DNA of 11,694 bases from Bacteriovoracaceae bacterium (GCA_018060635.1 JAGOVR010000044.1:1-11694), one strand, 5' to 3'. Positions 1 through 7,130 are shown, counted from the first letter of the stretch. A program made the numbers and translations. The notes: generated by a model from the sequence alone, not told the origin.

Positions 1-671
1 TGCAAGTCCTTTGGCTGTTAAGTTTTTTACAAAAAAAAGGAATAAGAGTTGTTAATAATCCTCAGTCTCTTCTTTTATATAATGAAAAACTTTTGGCCTA
101 TACTCACAAGCAAAGTCCTCCCTCTTTAGTAAGTTTTTCTAGAGAAAAAATCATAGCTGAAACAAAGAAAATGTATCAAGCGGGACAACGATACATCATT
201 CTTAAACCCCTAGATCTTTTTTCAGGCATTGGAGTGACTAAAATAACTCTCAAAGAAAAAAATAAAAAGTGGGATGAATCTAGCTTTGAAAAAAAATTAA
301 TTATTTTACAGAAAAAATTTACAGGGCCGCTTGTTTTACAATCCTTTCTTTCTCAAGTCTATAAAGGCGAAGTGAGGGCCCTTTATTTTAAAGGTAAAGA
401 ATTAGGATCTATCTTGAAAATTCCCAAAGCAGGAAAATTTTTAAGTAATATTGCGCAAGGAGGAACATTTCACCCTTGTAAGTTAAATAAAAATCAGAAA
501 AAGATCTGTGATGAGATAAGTAAACAGCTCTTTAAAGAAGGTATTTTATTTGTGGCATTTGATGTTTTAGGTGATTTAGTCACTGAAGTAAATATAACCT
601 GCCCAGGACTGTTAGTGGAAGTGTCGCAAGCTTACAAAAGAAATTTAGCTTTAGAGATGAATTTTAATTAG
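1..671 (+). CDS. gshB: Glutathione synthetase (ATP-grasp), 3' part
   Basis: The frame is open from the window edge (first full codon at 3), so the true start lies upstream. About 222 residues are present, against about 316 in E. coli GshB. The enzyme joins gamma-glutamylcysteine and glycine with ATP in the cytoplasm. Family landmarks in the partial numbering are NNPQSL..NEKL at 18-30 (the VNxPxSLRxxNEKL motif), the ATP-grasp lysine segment ILKPLD at 66-71, NIAQGG near 149-154, and FDVLGDLVTEVNIT near 186-199. Two usually conserved spots differ: the Arg before N-I-A-Q-G-G is replaced, and the usual TSP after the N-V/I of the ligand loop is TCP. The TTG at 93 is internal and not a start. The 3' end overlaps the convergent lipoprotein gene by 8 bp. 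The family call is firm; full activity is inferred. Confidence 0.85.
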   Translation, partial: QVLWLLSFLQKKGIRVVNNPQSLLLYNEKLLAYTHKQSPPSLVSFSREKIIAETKKMYQAGQRYIILKPLDLFSGIGVTKITLKEKNKKWDESSFEKKLIILQKKFTGPLVLQSFLSQVYKGEVRALYFKGKELGSILKIPKAGKFLSNIAQGGTFHPCKLNKNQKKICDEISKQLFKEGILFVAFDVLGDLVTEVNITCPGLLVEVSQAYKRNLALEMNFN

Positions 672-1440
672 GAAAGTCATAAGTGGCATCAGTTGAAATA
701 ATAAGCTGTGCTTTATAGCAAACAGATTGAGGAATTCTTTCTTCTACAGGACACTGTAAATAGATATCTGTATTACTGTCAGGATTGGGTGCCTCATTAA
801 AATATTTGCAAGCGTAGTTACTTCCTTCAGGAACAAATTCCACATGATAGTAAGAAGAAGGAGGAGTCCCAGTGGGGAGTCTCATACTAATAGCATTGGT
901 ACATCCCCCTACCCGAATACGGTGAGTTTCATCATAAAAAGGATCACTAGTGGGAGTTGTACGTACTTTAAGCGTGAACTTCATCACGTCCCCATAGGCG
1001 GGAATTCTATTCCTATTTTGATTCTGAACGCCTCCATTTGAATTGTAGCAAGTGGAAGGAGCACTATGAATAAGAACTTTAATTTTAAGTCTTACGTCTG
1101 TAGAAAGGGCAGAGATGCGCATATTTTCTGCTGTGGTTGGGGAAGTTCCTGGGATTCCAGAAATGTCTAGATTATTAGAAGAACGCCAAGAGGTTTGACC
1201 TGCACGATTAAAGGTCTGCGTCCAGCGTGGGAAGCAGATGATTCCAGGAGGACAATAGCCACTATTAAGAGAGTCATCACAACCTGTAACTTCTCCAGGA
1301 TTAAAAAGATCTCCCAAAGATGCAGTCCCAGCATCGCCTGCGGAAGAGGAATTATTCTTTTTGCTCTTAGCAGGTCCACAACTGGCTAGAAGTGAGAGTG
1401 AAATTACTGTCATTAAAATTAAAATATTTTTTTTCGTCAT
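664..1440 (-). CDS. Cysteine-rich lipoprotein, function unknown
   Basis: This is a 258-aa predicted lipoprotein. Residues 1-20 form a signal peptide (Lys-Lys, then a hydrophobic ILILMTVISLSLL core) ending in the lipobox LLAS-C21, the predicted lipidated cysteine. The next residue is Gly rather than Asp, which by the usual rule favours outer-membrane sorting. A Ser/Gly/Asn-rich linker (about 24-46) follows. The mature part carries eight further cysteines (54, 63, 69, 131, 180, 211, 230, 241), enough for four disulfides, which suits an exported beta-rich domain. I recognise no family. The ATG at 1440 is chosen because it begins the signal peptide directly. An AGGGGTG stretch just upstream could be a weak ribosome site, but the same bases overlap a possible -10 element. 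The 3' end overlaps gshB by 8 bp. Lipoprotein status is well supported; the role is unknown. Confidence 0.82.
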   Translation of the reverse strand: MTKKNILILMTVISLSLLASCGPAKSKKNNSSSAGDAGTASLGDLFNPGEVTGCDDSLNSGYCPPGIICFPRWTQTFNRAGQTSWRSSNNLDISGIPGTSPTTAENMRISALSTDVRLKIKVLIHSAPSTCYNSNGGVQNQNRNRIPAYGDVMKFTLKVRTTPTSDPFYDETHRIRVGGCTNAISMRLPTGTPPSSYYHVEFVPEGSNYACKYFNEAPNPDSNTDIYLQCPVEERIPQSVCYKAQLIISTDATYDFPN

Positions 1441-1446
1441 AACACC

Positions 1447-1455
1447 CCTATAGCA
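1447..1455 (-). promoter_or_regulatory. Possible extended -10 element of the lipoprotein gene
   Basis: Read on the minus strand, these bases are TGCTATAGG, an extended -10 (TGn followed by TATAGG, 4 of 6 to TATAAT). It ends 6 nt before the ATG at 1440, so transcription would begin at or next to the start codon. No good -35 lies 17 nt upstream. This is a weak, consensus-only call. Confidence 0.35.
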
Positions 1456-1522
1456 CCCCTTGAAACCTCTTTATTCTGGTCGGTATTTTTCATTCATATC
1501 TTTAATCTTCTTAAATCTTGAG

Positions 1523-1551
1523 GTTACAAGTGGATGTTTTTTTTTTACAAT
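1523..1551 (+). promoter_or_regulatory. Possible sigma-70 promoter with a T10 tract in its spacer
   Basis: The -35 is GTTACA (1523-1528, 4 of 6) and the -10 is TACAAT (1546-1551, 5 of 6), with a 17-bp spacer. Ten consecutive T residues (1537-1546) fill the end of the spacer and supply the first base of the -10. The -10 ends 7 nt before the ATG at 1559, so the transcript would have almost no leader. Confidence 0.45.
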
Positions 1552-1558
1552 CAGGAAT

Positions 1559-2242
1559 ATGAGCAAAACGCTTGAATTTACATCTCTAGTGGAATCTGAG
1601 GTCAGGGAATTTTCTGCCTATGCCTATGCCCTTCATCCAGAAACAGATCATAACCTAAAATGGGTGGAAGAGGCCATTTCAGCTTGGGTTTTAAAAGAAC
1701 GAGATGCTATTTATCTTTTGTTACATGAAACAGCAGATCTTCCTCTTTCTTCATGTTTAGAACGACTCCATACTTGTTATGCTCCATTAACCATTTCTTT
1801 GTTCGAAAAAAAGTTAGAAAGAAATAATTCTCATCCTTTTTTCTCTTATCCTCCAGCGGTGAGGGCCCTTTTTTTTCTCAGATATAAAAAAGGATTTAAA
1901 GGAGAAAAATTATTACGAGTACTCCCTTTTCCTCGGGAAGAGAGTAAAGTTTTACTGCACTCTTCTTTTCATTCATTTGAAAAAAATAGGCAACTGACAC
2001 AAGAAAAACAAGAAGAGATCTGCTTAGAATTTTCTAAGATTATTTTGCATCAAGAGGAATTTTTTTTAGATAAACAGGGAGTTGAAAGACACTTGTCTGG
2101 TTGTGAAAGATGTCAAAGACTACTGAAAGAACGTCAGAGAAATATTCAAATACTTACAGATTTTATTCCTTTTAATGCTATTGCTACAAAGTTTTCTTCC
2201 GCATTCAGAGAAGATTTTCACAAAAAACTTCAGCATATTTAA
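1559..2242 (+). CDS. Degenerate ECF-sigma-like protein with a C-terminal zinc-binding anti-sigma motif
   Basis: This is a 227-aa soluble protein. Residues about 8-50 follow the pattern of ECF sigma region 2 (F..LV, then AYAYALH, then WVEEAISAWV). Residues about 97-143 (PPAVRALFFLRY, then a helix-turn-helix-like stretch ending in a basic helix) follow the pattern of region 4. The tail has C155-x22-H178-x3-C182-x2-C185, the spacing of zinc-binding anti-sigma (ZAS) domains. Seen: the motif spacing. Known: sigma regions 2 and 4 bind RNA polymerase and promoter DNA, and ZAS domains hold sigma factors. Inferred: a self-contained or divergent transcription regulator. Many typical DNA-contact residues are absent, so it may instead be a pure protein-binding scaffold. 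I chose the ATG at 1559 over the in-frame TTG at 1460, because the longer form would include the promoter-like T10 tract and begin beside the divergent gene's start. The stop overlaps the convergent TonB-like gene by 4 bp. Confidence 0.6.
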   Translation: MSKTLEFTSLVESEVREFSAYAYALHPETDHNLKWVEEAISAWVLKERDAIYLLLHETADLPLSSCLERLHTCYAPLTISLFEKKLERNNSHPFFSYPPAVRALFFLRYKKGFKGEKLLRVLPFPREESKVLLHSSFHSFEKNRQLTQEKQEEICLEFSKIILHQEEFFLDKQGVERHLSGCERCQRLLKERQRNIQILTDFIPFNAIATKFSSAFREDFHKKLQHI

Positions 2243-3153
2243 GACCCGTAAATAAGCAGTGAATAATAAATACTAAAATCTCCTTGAGAGGTTAAGGCCT
2301 TGGGAGGATTAGGAAGTTTTTCAATACCTTCTAATGTTTTGAGAAAAAGATCCTGAGTTTTTTCACTTTGAGAAGACTGAAGCATTTTTATTTTTTTGAT
2401 GTTGCCTTGATGATCAAAAGTTACTTTTCCTGTGAGCCGTTCAGTTCCTGCTACCACAGGCAGATGAATGTGAGGATAAGAAGCTGTGAAATTATGCAGA
2501 GCATTCATAAAAGAAGAAATATAGGAGAGAGCGGCCCTTCTTTGAAAGCCATAAAACATGAGTTCAAAACTATTGAGTTCACTTAAAGGGATGCCTTCAG
2601 GGATTTCAATTCTTACGTTAACATCAGAGCCGTTAAGAAAATCGGCGGCTTCCCGAGGTGCTGAAAAACCTAGTGACTCTCGTTTAAAAAAGTTTTTTAA
2701 ATCTTTTCCTGAAAGGGAGAGAGTGCTTATTTGTTCTAGTTTTTCTTTTTTTTCTTTGATCAACTGAATTTCTTCTGCGGTTGCAGGAGAGACCTTGTTT
2801 GTTTTTGTTACAGCCTGTGTTTGCGATGGGGTTTCTTGAGCTTCAGGCGGGGATGGTGGCCTGTTATATTCAGAATCAGAAGGTTTCGGAGAGCTTTTTT
2901 TTAGCTTTTTTTGAGGAATTTTGACGTCAAAGACTCCCTCTTTACTCCCATTTTTAATACCAGCAGTTCGAATATTTTGAGTGAGTGTCTGTAAGTCCTC
3001 AGAAGAAAGCTGAGTAACTTCAAAAGGAGAATCGCCCAGAGAGGTTTGATCAGCTTTAGGTACAGCTTTCAGAGCAAGAAAAAACATAATATGCAGAAAA
3101 AAAGAAAAAAGAAGAAAGAAAAAAGAAGATAGGGGCGTTGTATTTGTTTTCAT
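2239..3153 (-). CDS. TonB/TolA-like energy-transducing envelope protein
   Basis: This is a 304-aa protein with the classic TonB layout: a short cytoplasmic N-terminus, one membrane anchor (about 10-30, very Phe/Leu rich), a Lys/Pro/Ser/Thr-rich periplasmic spacer (about 80-125), a charged helical stretch (about 126-160), and a C-terminal domain (about 236-303) whose GKVTFDHQGNIKKIKMLQSS strand-turn-strand pattern matches TonB C-terminal domains. In that family the C-terminus contacts outer-membrane or periplasmic partners while the anchor couples to ExbB/ExbD or TolQ/TolR. No exbB, exbD or receptor gene is next to it, so the partner is unknown. ATG 3153 is preferred; a TTG directly before it (3156) would add one residue. 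There is no clear Shine-Dalgarno. The gene is divergent from the kinase-like gene, 110 bp away. The TonB-like architecture is well supported, but identity as TonB itself is not. Confidence 0.72.
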   Translation of the reverse strand: MKTNTTPLSSFFFLLFSFFLHIMFFLALKAVPKADQTSLGDSPFEVTQLSSEDLQTLTQNIRTAGIKNGSKEGVFDVKIPQKKLKKSSPKPSDSEYNRPPSPPEAQETPSQTQAVTKTNKVSPATAEEIQLIKEKKEKLEQISTLSLSGKDLKNFFKRESLGFSAPREAADFLNGSDVNVRIEIPEGIPLSELNSFELMFYGFQRRAALSYISSFMNALHNFTASYPHIHLPVVAGTERLTGKVTFDHQGNIKKIKMLQSSQSEKTQDLFLKTLEGIEKLPNPPKALTSQGDFSIYYSLLIYGS

Positions 3154-3165
3154 CAAAGTGAAAGG

Positions 3166-3194
3166 ATGTTAACGAACAGCACAATTTATGTCAA
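3166..3194 (-). promoter_or_regulatory. Sigma-70-type promoter of the TonB-like gene
   Basis: On the minus strand this is TTGACA (3189-3194, 6 of 6), a 17-bp spacer, then TAACAT (3166-3171, 4 of 6). The predicted transcription start near 3159 leaves a leader of only about 6 nt before ATG 3153. Confidence 0.6.
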
Positions 3195-3228
3195 ACCAGT
3201 CCAAATTCTACAGAAATGATATGATGAG

Positions 3229-3257
3229 TTGACTCTTTTACTAGAGAATACGATACT
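3229..3257 (+). promoter_or_regulatory. Sigma-70-type promoter of the kinase-like gene, probably leaderless
   Basis: TTGACT (3229-3234, 5 of 6), a 17-bp spacer, then GATACT (3252-3257, 4 of 6). The -10 ends exactly 6 nt before the ATG at 3264, so the expected +1 is the A of the start codon. Its -35 faces away from the TonB-like promoter's -35, with 34 bp between them that could hold a shared operator. Confidence 0.6.
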
Positions 3258-3263
3258 TTCCCA

Positions 3264-4748
3264 ATGTCAGCATTCCTAGGATTTTTCTCTCAACCCAAAA
3301 AAGCCATTATTATGGCGTCTATTGTCATGGCGGGGGTTCTTACTTTTTTTTGGCAAACTTATTCTCAAAAAAATACCTCTCTTTCTGTTTTACAAGACGG
3401 GATGAATACTTGTTTTGGACGTGTTAATCAAAGTTTTACTGCTTACATGATTGGAGATTTAAAATCCTATTATTTGCAGTCAGGTTTTTTAAAGCTTAGT
3501 CAGGAGTGCTTTAAAGATGTTCAAGGGGAACTAAAGCATCATTTTTCTAAAAAAAATCCTCATTTAGTCACGGCTTTTCAAACAATGCAAGGGGAGCTAG
3601 ATAGTTTTCATTTGCTGTTAGAAAAATCAGGAGCAGAGCAATTTGATAATTCTATCCCACAAGCCTTCGAGAAATTAGAAGAGCGGAAAAATTTTATAAG
3701 TGATGAATGGAGCACCTTTGCTAATCGTACCCAACGGCAAATGGTATTTTTAGGAACAGTTCTTTTTGGACTGATGGCCTTGCTGACAGTTTTCTTAACA
3801 CTTGATTTATTACAAGGACATCGTAAAGAAGAGCAAAATAACCAACTGGAAGCTCAAGCTTTGTACCATTTAGAAAGTGATCTTCCCATGGATAAAAAAG
3901 TGGAAGAGCTCCTACTCCGCTCGTTAGAACAAAATAAACTTCTTTTTTGTTCTAAACTTTTTAGGCAATATAAGAAAAATTTAATTGAACGCCCGATGCG
4001 TTGGATTAGTCGTGAAGCTCTTCCTAATAATAATTCATTTGCTCTTAATTCTCCTTCTCAACAAAAAATAGAAGAAAAATCTATTCCTTTTTTAACGGAT
4101 GCTTCTCATTTAGAAAAAGTCTATTTGATTCCTATCTTTTCGCAAATAGCAGAGCGCTTTTCTCATAAATTCATGACTCATGGTATTTTGTTAGATTTTC
4201 AAATTCCAGAAGATCTGTATGTTTTTGGTCAAAAAGATTTATTGCAACAAACTTTTTTCGGACTGATGGCCCATGCTCTTAAGCAATGTGTAGAAAAAAA
4301 TGCATGGATGAAAGAGATAGAAGGAAATGTTTCTGCTAAAAAAATAACTGTAAGAACGCTCGTACAAGGGCAAATAGTTCTGTTAGAAATTGGTCACGCA
4401 GGAGAGGGTTTTTCTCAAGAAGGGATTTCTTCTCTTACTGAAATGGAAGCACGCTTTAAAGGCCATTCTGCCTTTCACTATGAATCTAGTTATTTAAGAG
4501 TTGCTCATGAGTTAGTAAAAGAAATGTGTGGCTATATGTCTTTGCAAAATCACCACAGTGCGGAAGGAAAAGTATGGGGAGCTTCTATTCAGCTTCTTTT
4601 ACAGAAAGCGGAGATTTCTTCTATAGAGCGCATTCACTTAGGACAAGAAGAAGATGGGTGGGTTTCGTCATCTTCTCCTAAACGTGTGCAACAAGTAGTT
4701 AAAGGTAAAAAGAAAGATATTCTTCGTCACTTAAATGCAGAAGCTTAA
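3264..4748 (+). CDS. Membrane pseudo-histidine-kinase (sensor-like protein)
   Basis: This is a 494-aa protein. TM1 is at about 14-30, an extracytoplasmic helical sensor region at about 31-158, TM2 at about 160-182, and the rest is cytoplasmic. Residues about 283-345 follow the end of a histidine-kinase dimerisation domain and the start of its HATPase domain (LPEDL-like IPEDLYVFGQKDLLQQ, then FFGLMAHALK). The ATP-binding residues are missing: the N-box Asn is His337, the Asp of the DxGxG G1 box is His378 (HAGEG), and the GTGLGL-type G2 box reads SSYLRV (about 408-413). I see no H-box with a phospho-accepting His. It is therefore probably a catalytically dead sensor that signals by interaction, or a kinase too diverged for me to judge. 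No response regulator is adjacent. A basic tail (about 473-494) follows the HATPase-like fold. ATG 3264 has no Shine-Dalgarno but sits exactly at a predicted +1. The gene converges on the next one with 9 bp between stops. Confidence 0.65.
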   Translation: MSAFLGFFSQPKKAIIMASIVMAGVLTFFWQTYSQKNTSLSVLQDGMNTCFGRVNQSFTAYMIGDLKSYYLQSGFLKLSQECFKDVQGELKHHFSKKNPHLVTAFQTMQGELDSFHLLLEKSGAEQFDNSIPQAFEKLEERKNFISDEWSTFANRTQRQMVFLGTVLFGLMALLTVFLTLDLLQGHRKEEQNNQLEAQALYHLESDLPMDKKVEELLLRSLEQNKLLFCSKLFRQYKKNLIERPMRWISREALPNNNSFALNSPSQQKIEEKSIPFLTDASHLEKVYLIPIFSQIAERFSHKFMTHGILLDFQIPEDLYVFGQKDLLQQTFFGLMAHALKQCVEKNAWMKEIEGNVSAKKITVRTLVQGQIVLLEIGHAGEGFSQEGISSLTEMEARFKGHSAFHYESSYLRVAHELVKEMCGYMSLQNHHSAEGKVWGASIQLLLQKAEISSIERIHLGQEEDGWVSSSSPKRVQQVVKGKKKDILRHLNAEA

Positions 4749-4757
4749 ATTCATTTT

Positions 4758-7043
4758 TTAATTCAAAAAAATTTGCTGATTAAAGAGCGTATCTAACATT
4801 TTTTGGATGTCATTTTTCAAAGCACTTAGAAGTCTATGTGATTCTTGAGTCGTTACATGAATTTGATAAAGTAAAATAGATGAAGGCAGATAGGTAGAGC
4901 TAATAAGTTGCTGTAGGGGTTGGGCAGAAGTATTTTTATAAAGGTAATGAATAAATTCTAAGCAGTGGGCATCTCCAAAAATAGCGATATGATCTGCAGT
5001 TCCTTTTAATGTTAAAACGGTGGAATCTAATTGCATAGAGGAGATCAATTCTTGCGATAATATATTCCCTGTTATTTTAAGATGAGGGTGTTCGGGTAGC
5101 CCTATTTTTTCCATAGGCAGCATCTTTTGCACTAAAAAAGCAGGAATTTCATTTTGGGAGAGAATGTCTATATTTTTTTTAAAAGTATGAAGTGCATCAA
5201 TGACACTCCAAGGAAATTCTTTTGCTAGCATAAAAAGAATTTTATAGGCTTCATTGAAATTATGATGAATCTCTTGAGTGGTTAAACATTCTAAATCGTT
5301 GAGAGCTAACCTAAAAAAAGCTAAATTATGCTCAAATTCTTTTGTGATACTTTGTTCATTTCGAAGAAAAGTAGGGACAAGAATTTTGGCAAGACATTGT
5401 TTTAGATGATTCCCTGTATTATTTTGTAAACTCATACGACAAATTTCTTGTCCCACAGTGGAATCAAAAAATTCCTCTATCACCGCAGAAGAAATATTTA
5501 AAAAACGAGGTGTCAGGTAAAATGTTTTAAAGGGATTTTCACATTTAGTCGTTGATAGTTTTATAGGATTTAAAGTGACATACAGGGAAAGATTCCACGA
5601 GCTATTGGTAGCAGAAAAATGCTCTTGCAGAAGAAATAAATCCTCTAGAGGTAGACACTTTTCTATTAATTTTTTTATAAATTGAGGATGCGTTACAAAA
5701 CTAGGTCTAAGATGAGCAGGCTTTATAATGCGTCCTTCATGCACGTATTCAAAATAGCCTTCAATAGACCCATTGCTATGTCTGTCTAAATTCTCAATCT
5801 CTTCATAAAAAAGCGTGGGGAAAGATCCTTTTTTTTCCTTAAAAAAAATAAGACTATTGATACTTTTTGTATAGTCATCAGGACGGGCAAAGGTCCCCGT
5901 TATTTGACAAGAAAAAAAACTATATTGAGTGGGAGTAGGAGTTTTTTTAAAAATATAAATAAAGTGAGGTAGTTCTGGGTTAAGATCTGCAATATGCAGA
6001 TCTTTTTGAGTTAAGACTGTCAGTAATGTAAAATCGTTATTTAACTTTTGTAAAATTGATTGTTTCGGATGAGTGAGAATATTTAAAGAACTGAGAATAC
6101 ATAAGATTCCTTCATCTTGTAAAAGAGCTCCATGGGTTGTGATCTTTTTTTCTAGTAGAGTTAAGTTGGTATCCTGTTGTTCACAAGCTAAAAGAATAAA
6201 ATCAATTTCTGGGTCTTGCACAGAGACAGGATCTCTTTGTAAGCTTTTATGTAGGTTTGCAAATTCTTGTGAAAGATGATGTAAAATGAGAGGCATTCCT
6301 AAGGTTATTTGGCCTAAAAAAAGCTTAGTATTTTGCGTTTGGAAATACTTAAATAAAAGGGGCATACTTAGTCCACTGATAAGACCCTTTTGTCCAGAAG
6401 ACCAAATGTTTTCAGGAAGTAGATGTTTAAGAAGATGAGTTAACGAAAAAAAGATGGATTCTTTTTCTGTAAAAAGGATATGAGGAAATTCTTTTTGCCA
6501 AAAATCATAAGAGATTTTATTTAAATTTTCTAAAAGGAGTAATGGCTGTGAAGGTGTGAGCGCTTGTATGGTTTTGACCAGAAGCTCATGAGAAGGTTTA
6601 AACCAACTCCATACGTTAGACTTAAGACATAAGAAATCTAAGTGAGTAGTTACGGGAGTCGTCAAGGGATAAAGATACTGTGGATAAAAAGAGACGAGAT
6701 TGTTTAAATGATAAAGAGAAAAGGGAATTTTATTTTTTTGACAGCAATGAAGAATAAGAATCGCATGATTTAAGAAATACAAGGAGAGCTCTTCTGCATA
6801 AAAGTGAGCAAACTGCACAGCAGATTCATTTTCTTGTTGCCAAAGATTACGGAAAGAACTTTCAGTTAAAAAAGAAGAGAGAGAGAGATTTTTTTCTTCC
6901 TCTTTTTTTTCTTGCAGATAAAAAAAGAAATAATTTTGAATGTCTTTTTCCAAAGAGTGATTAAGTTTTTGATGAAGTAAAGCGTGTAAAGACTCTTGCT
7001 TTAAGTCATATATGAGAGAAGAGAGAGTATTTATCATTATCAT
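4758..7043 (-). CDS. Large protein resembling a degenerate N6-adenine DNA methyltransferase
   Basis: This is a 761-aa soluble protein (764 aa if GTG 7052 is used; the residue numbers here follow the 764 form). I do not recognise it outright, but its order of segments resembles type IIG/HsdM-like adenine methylases. There is a helical N-terminal region (about 1-210). A stretch SSGQKGLISG (218-227) lies where the SAM-binding DPACGSG motif would be. FLGQIT.. (about 245-260) lies where methylases have GxEI..A..N. DPEIDFILLAC (280-290) lies where the D.I..NPPY motif would be. GALLQDEGILCIL..FIYIFKK (308-370) resembles the LK.GG...I..K strands. A possible target-recognition-like end is TPRFLNISSAVIEEFF..LAKILVPTF (514-562). 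NPPY is absent, so catalysis is unlikely. The C-terminal 200 residues are unassigned. No restriction or specificity gene lies nearby. Start choice: ATG 7043 suits a promoter predicted to initiate near 7048; GTG 7052 would lie upstream of that +1. The ORF is certain, the family call tentative. Confidence 0.5.
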   Translation of the reverse strand: MIMINTLSSLIYDLKQESLHALLHQKLNHSLEKDIQNYFFFYLQEKKEEEKNLSLSSFLTESSFRNLWQQENESAVQFAHFYAEELSLYFLNHAILILHCCQKNKIPFSLYHLNNLVSFYPQYLYPLTTPVTTHLDFLCLKSNVWSWFKPSHELLVKTIQALTPSQPLLLLENLNKISYDFWQKEFPHILFTEKESIFFSLTHLLKHLLPENIWSSGQKGLISGLSMPLLFKYFQTQNTKLFLGQITLGMPLILHHLSQEFANLHKSLQRDPVSVQDPEIDFILLACEQQDTNLTLLEKKITTHGALLQDEGILCILSSLNILTHPKQSILQKLNNDFTLLTVLTQKDLHIADLNPELPHFIYIFKKTPTPTQYSFFSCQITGTFARPDDYTKSINSLIFFKEKKGSFPTLFYEEIENLDRHSNGSIEGYFEYVHEGRIIKPAHLRPSFVTHPQFIKKLIEKCLPLEDLFLLQEHFSATNSSWNLSLYVTLNPIKLSTTKCENPFKTFYLTPRFLNISSAVIEEFFDSTVGQEICRMSLQNNTGNHLKQCLAKILVPTFLRNEQSITKEFEHNLAFFRLALNDLECLTTQEIHHNFNEAYKILFMLAKEFPWSVIDALHTFKKNIDILSQNEIPAFLVQKMLPMEKIGLPEHPHLKITGNILSQELISSMQLDSTVLTLKGTADHIAIFGDAHCLEFIHYLYKNTSAQPLQQLISSTYLPSSILLYQIHVTTQESHRLLSALKNDIQKMLDTLFNQQIFLN

Positions 7044-7054
7044 AGGGAGCACTT

Positions 7055-7084
7055 TTAGTACCTGAACTTAAGACTCCTTGTCAC
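7055..7084 (-). promoter_or_regulatory. Possible sigma-70 promoter of the methylase-like gene
   Basis: On the minus strand this is GTGACA (7079-7084, 5 of 6), an 18-bp spacer, then TACTAA (7055-7060, a weak 3 of 6). The predicted +1 is near 7048, about 5 nt before ATG 7043. An AAGGAG lies upstream of the -10, too far from any start to act as a ribosome site. Confidence 0.4.
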
Positions 7085-7101
7085 GAGCACTTGCTGAATA
7101 T

Positions 7102-7130
7102 TTGAGTAGGGATAGGATATCAAAAATAAT
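7102..7130 (+). promoter_or_regulatory. Possible distal promoter of the rsmD operon
   Basis: TTGAGT (7102-7107, 4 of 6), a 17-bp spacer, then AATAAT (7125-7130, 5 of 6). Initiation near 7137 would give rsmD a leader of about 67 nt. This competes with the proximal candidate at 7169-7197. Confidence 0.4.

Noticed and set aside
372..384. The 13-mer GTGAGGGCCCTTT occurs at 372 and again at 1859
   Set aside because: Both copies are coding and translate to V-R-A-L-aromatic in unrelated proteins; coincidence rather than a repeat element.
844..1389. Open frames at 844-1041 (+), 1195-1389 (+) and 1167-1379 (-) within the lipoprotein gene
   Set aside because: They lie wholly inside a gene with a convincing signal peptide, have no ribosome sites and show compositionally odd proteins.
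1460..1558. Longer N-terminus of the sigma-like protein from TTG 1460
   Set aside because: It would encode the promoter-like T10 tract as Phe residues, has no ribosome site and starts beside the divergent lipoprotein start; ATG 1559 fits the family length.
2368..2767. Two plus-strand open frames antisense to the TonB-like gene
   Set aside because: Shadow frames of a well-supported gene, with no family resemblance.
6073..6279. Plus-strand 68-codon frame inside the methylase-like gene
   Set aside because: Antisense shadow without start signals.
7044..7052. GTG 7052 as start of the methylase-like gene
   Set aside because: Possible (an AGG lies 8 nt upstream), but it would lie upstream of the predicted transcription start near 7048; ATG 7043 is kept, with doubt.
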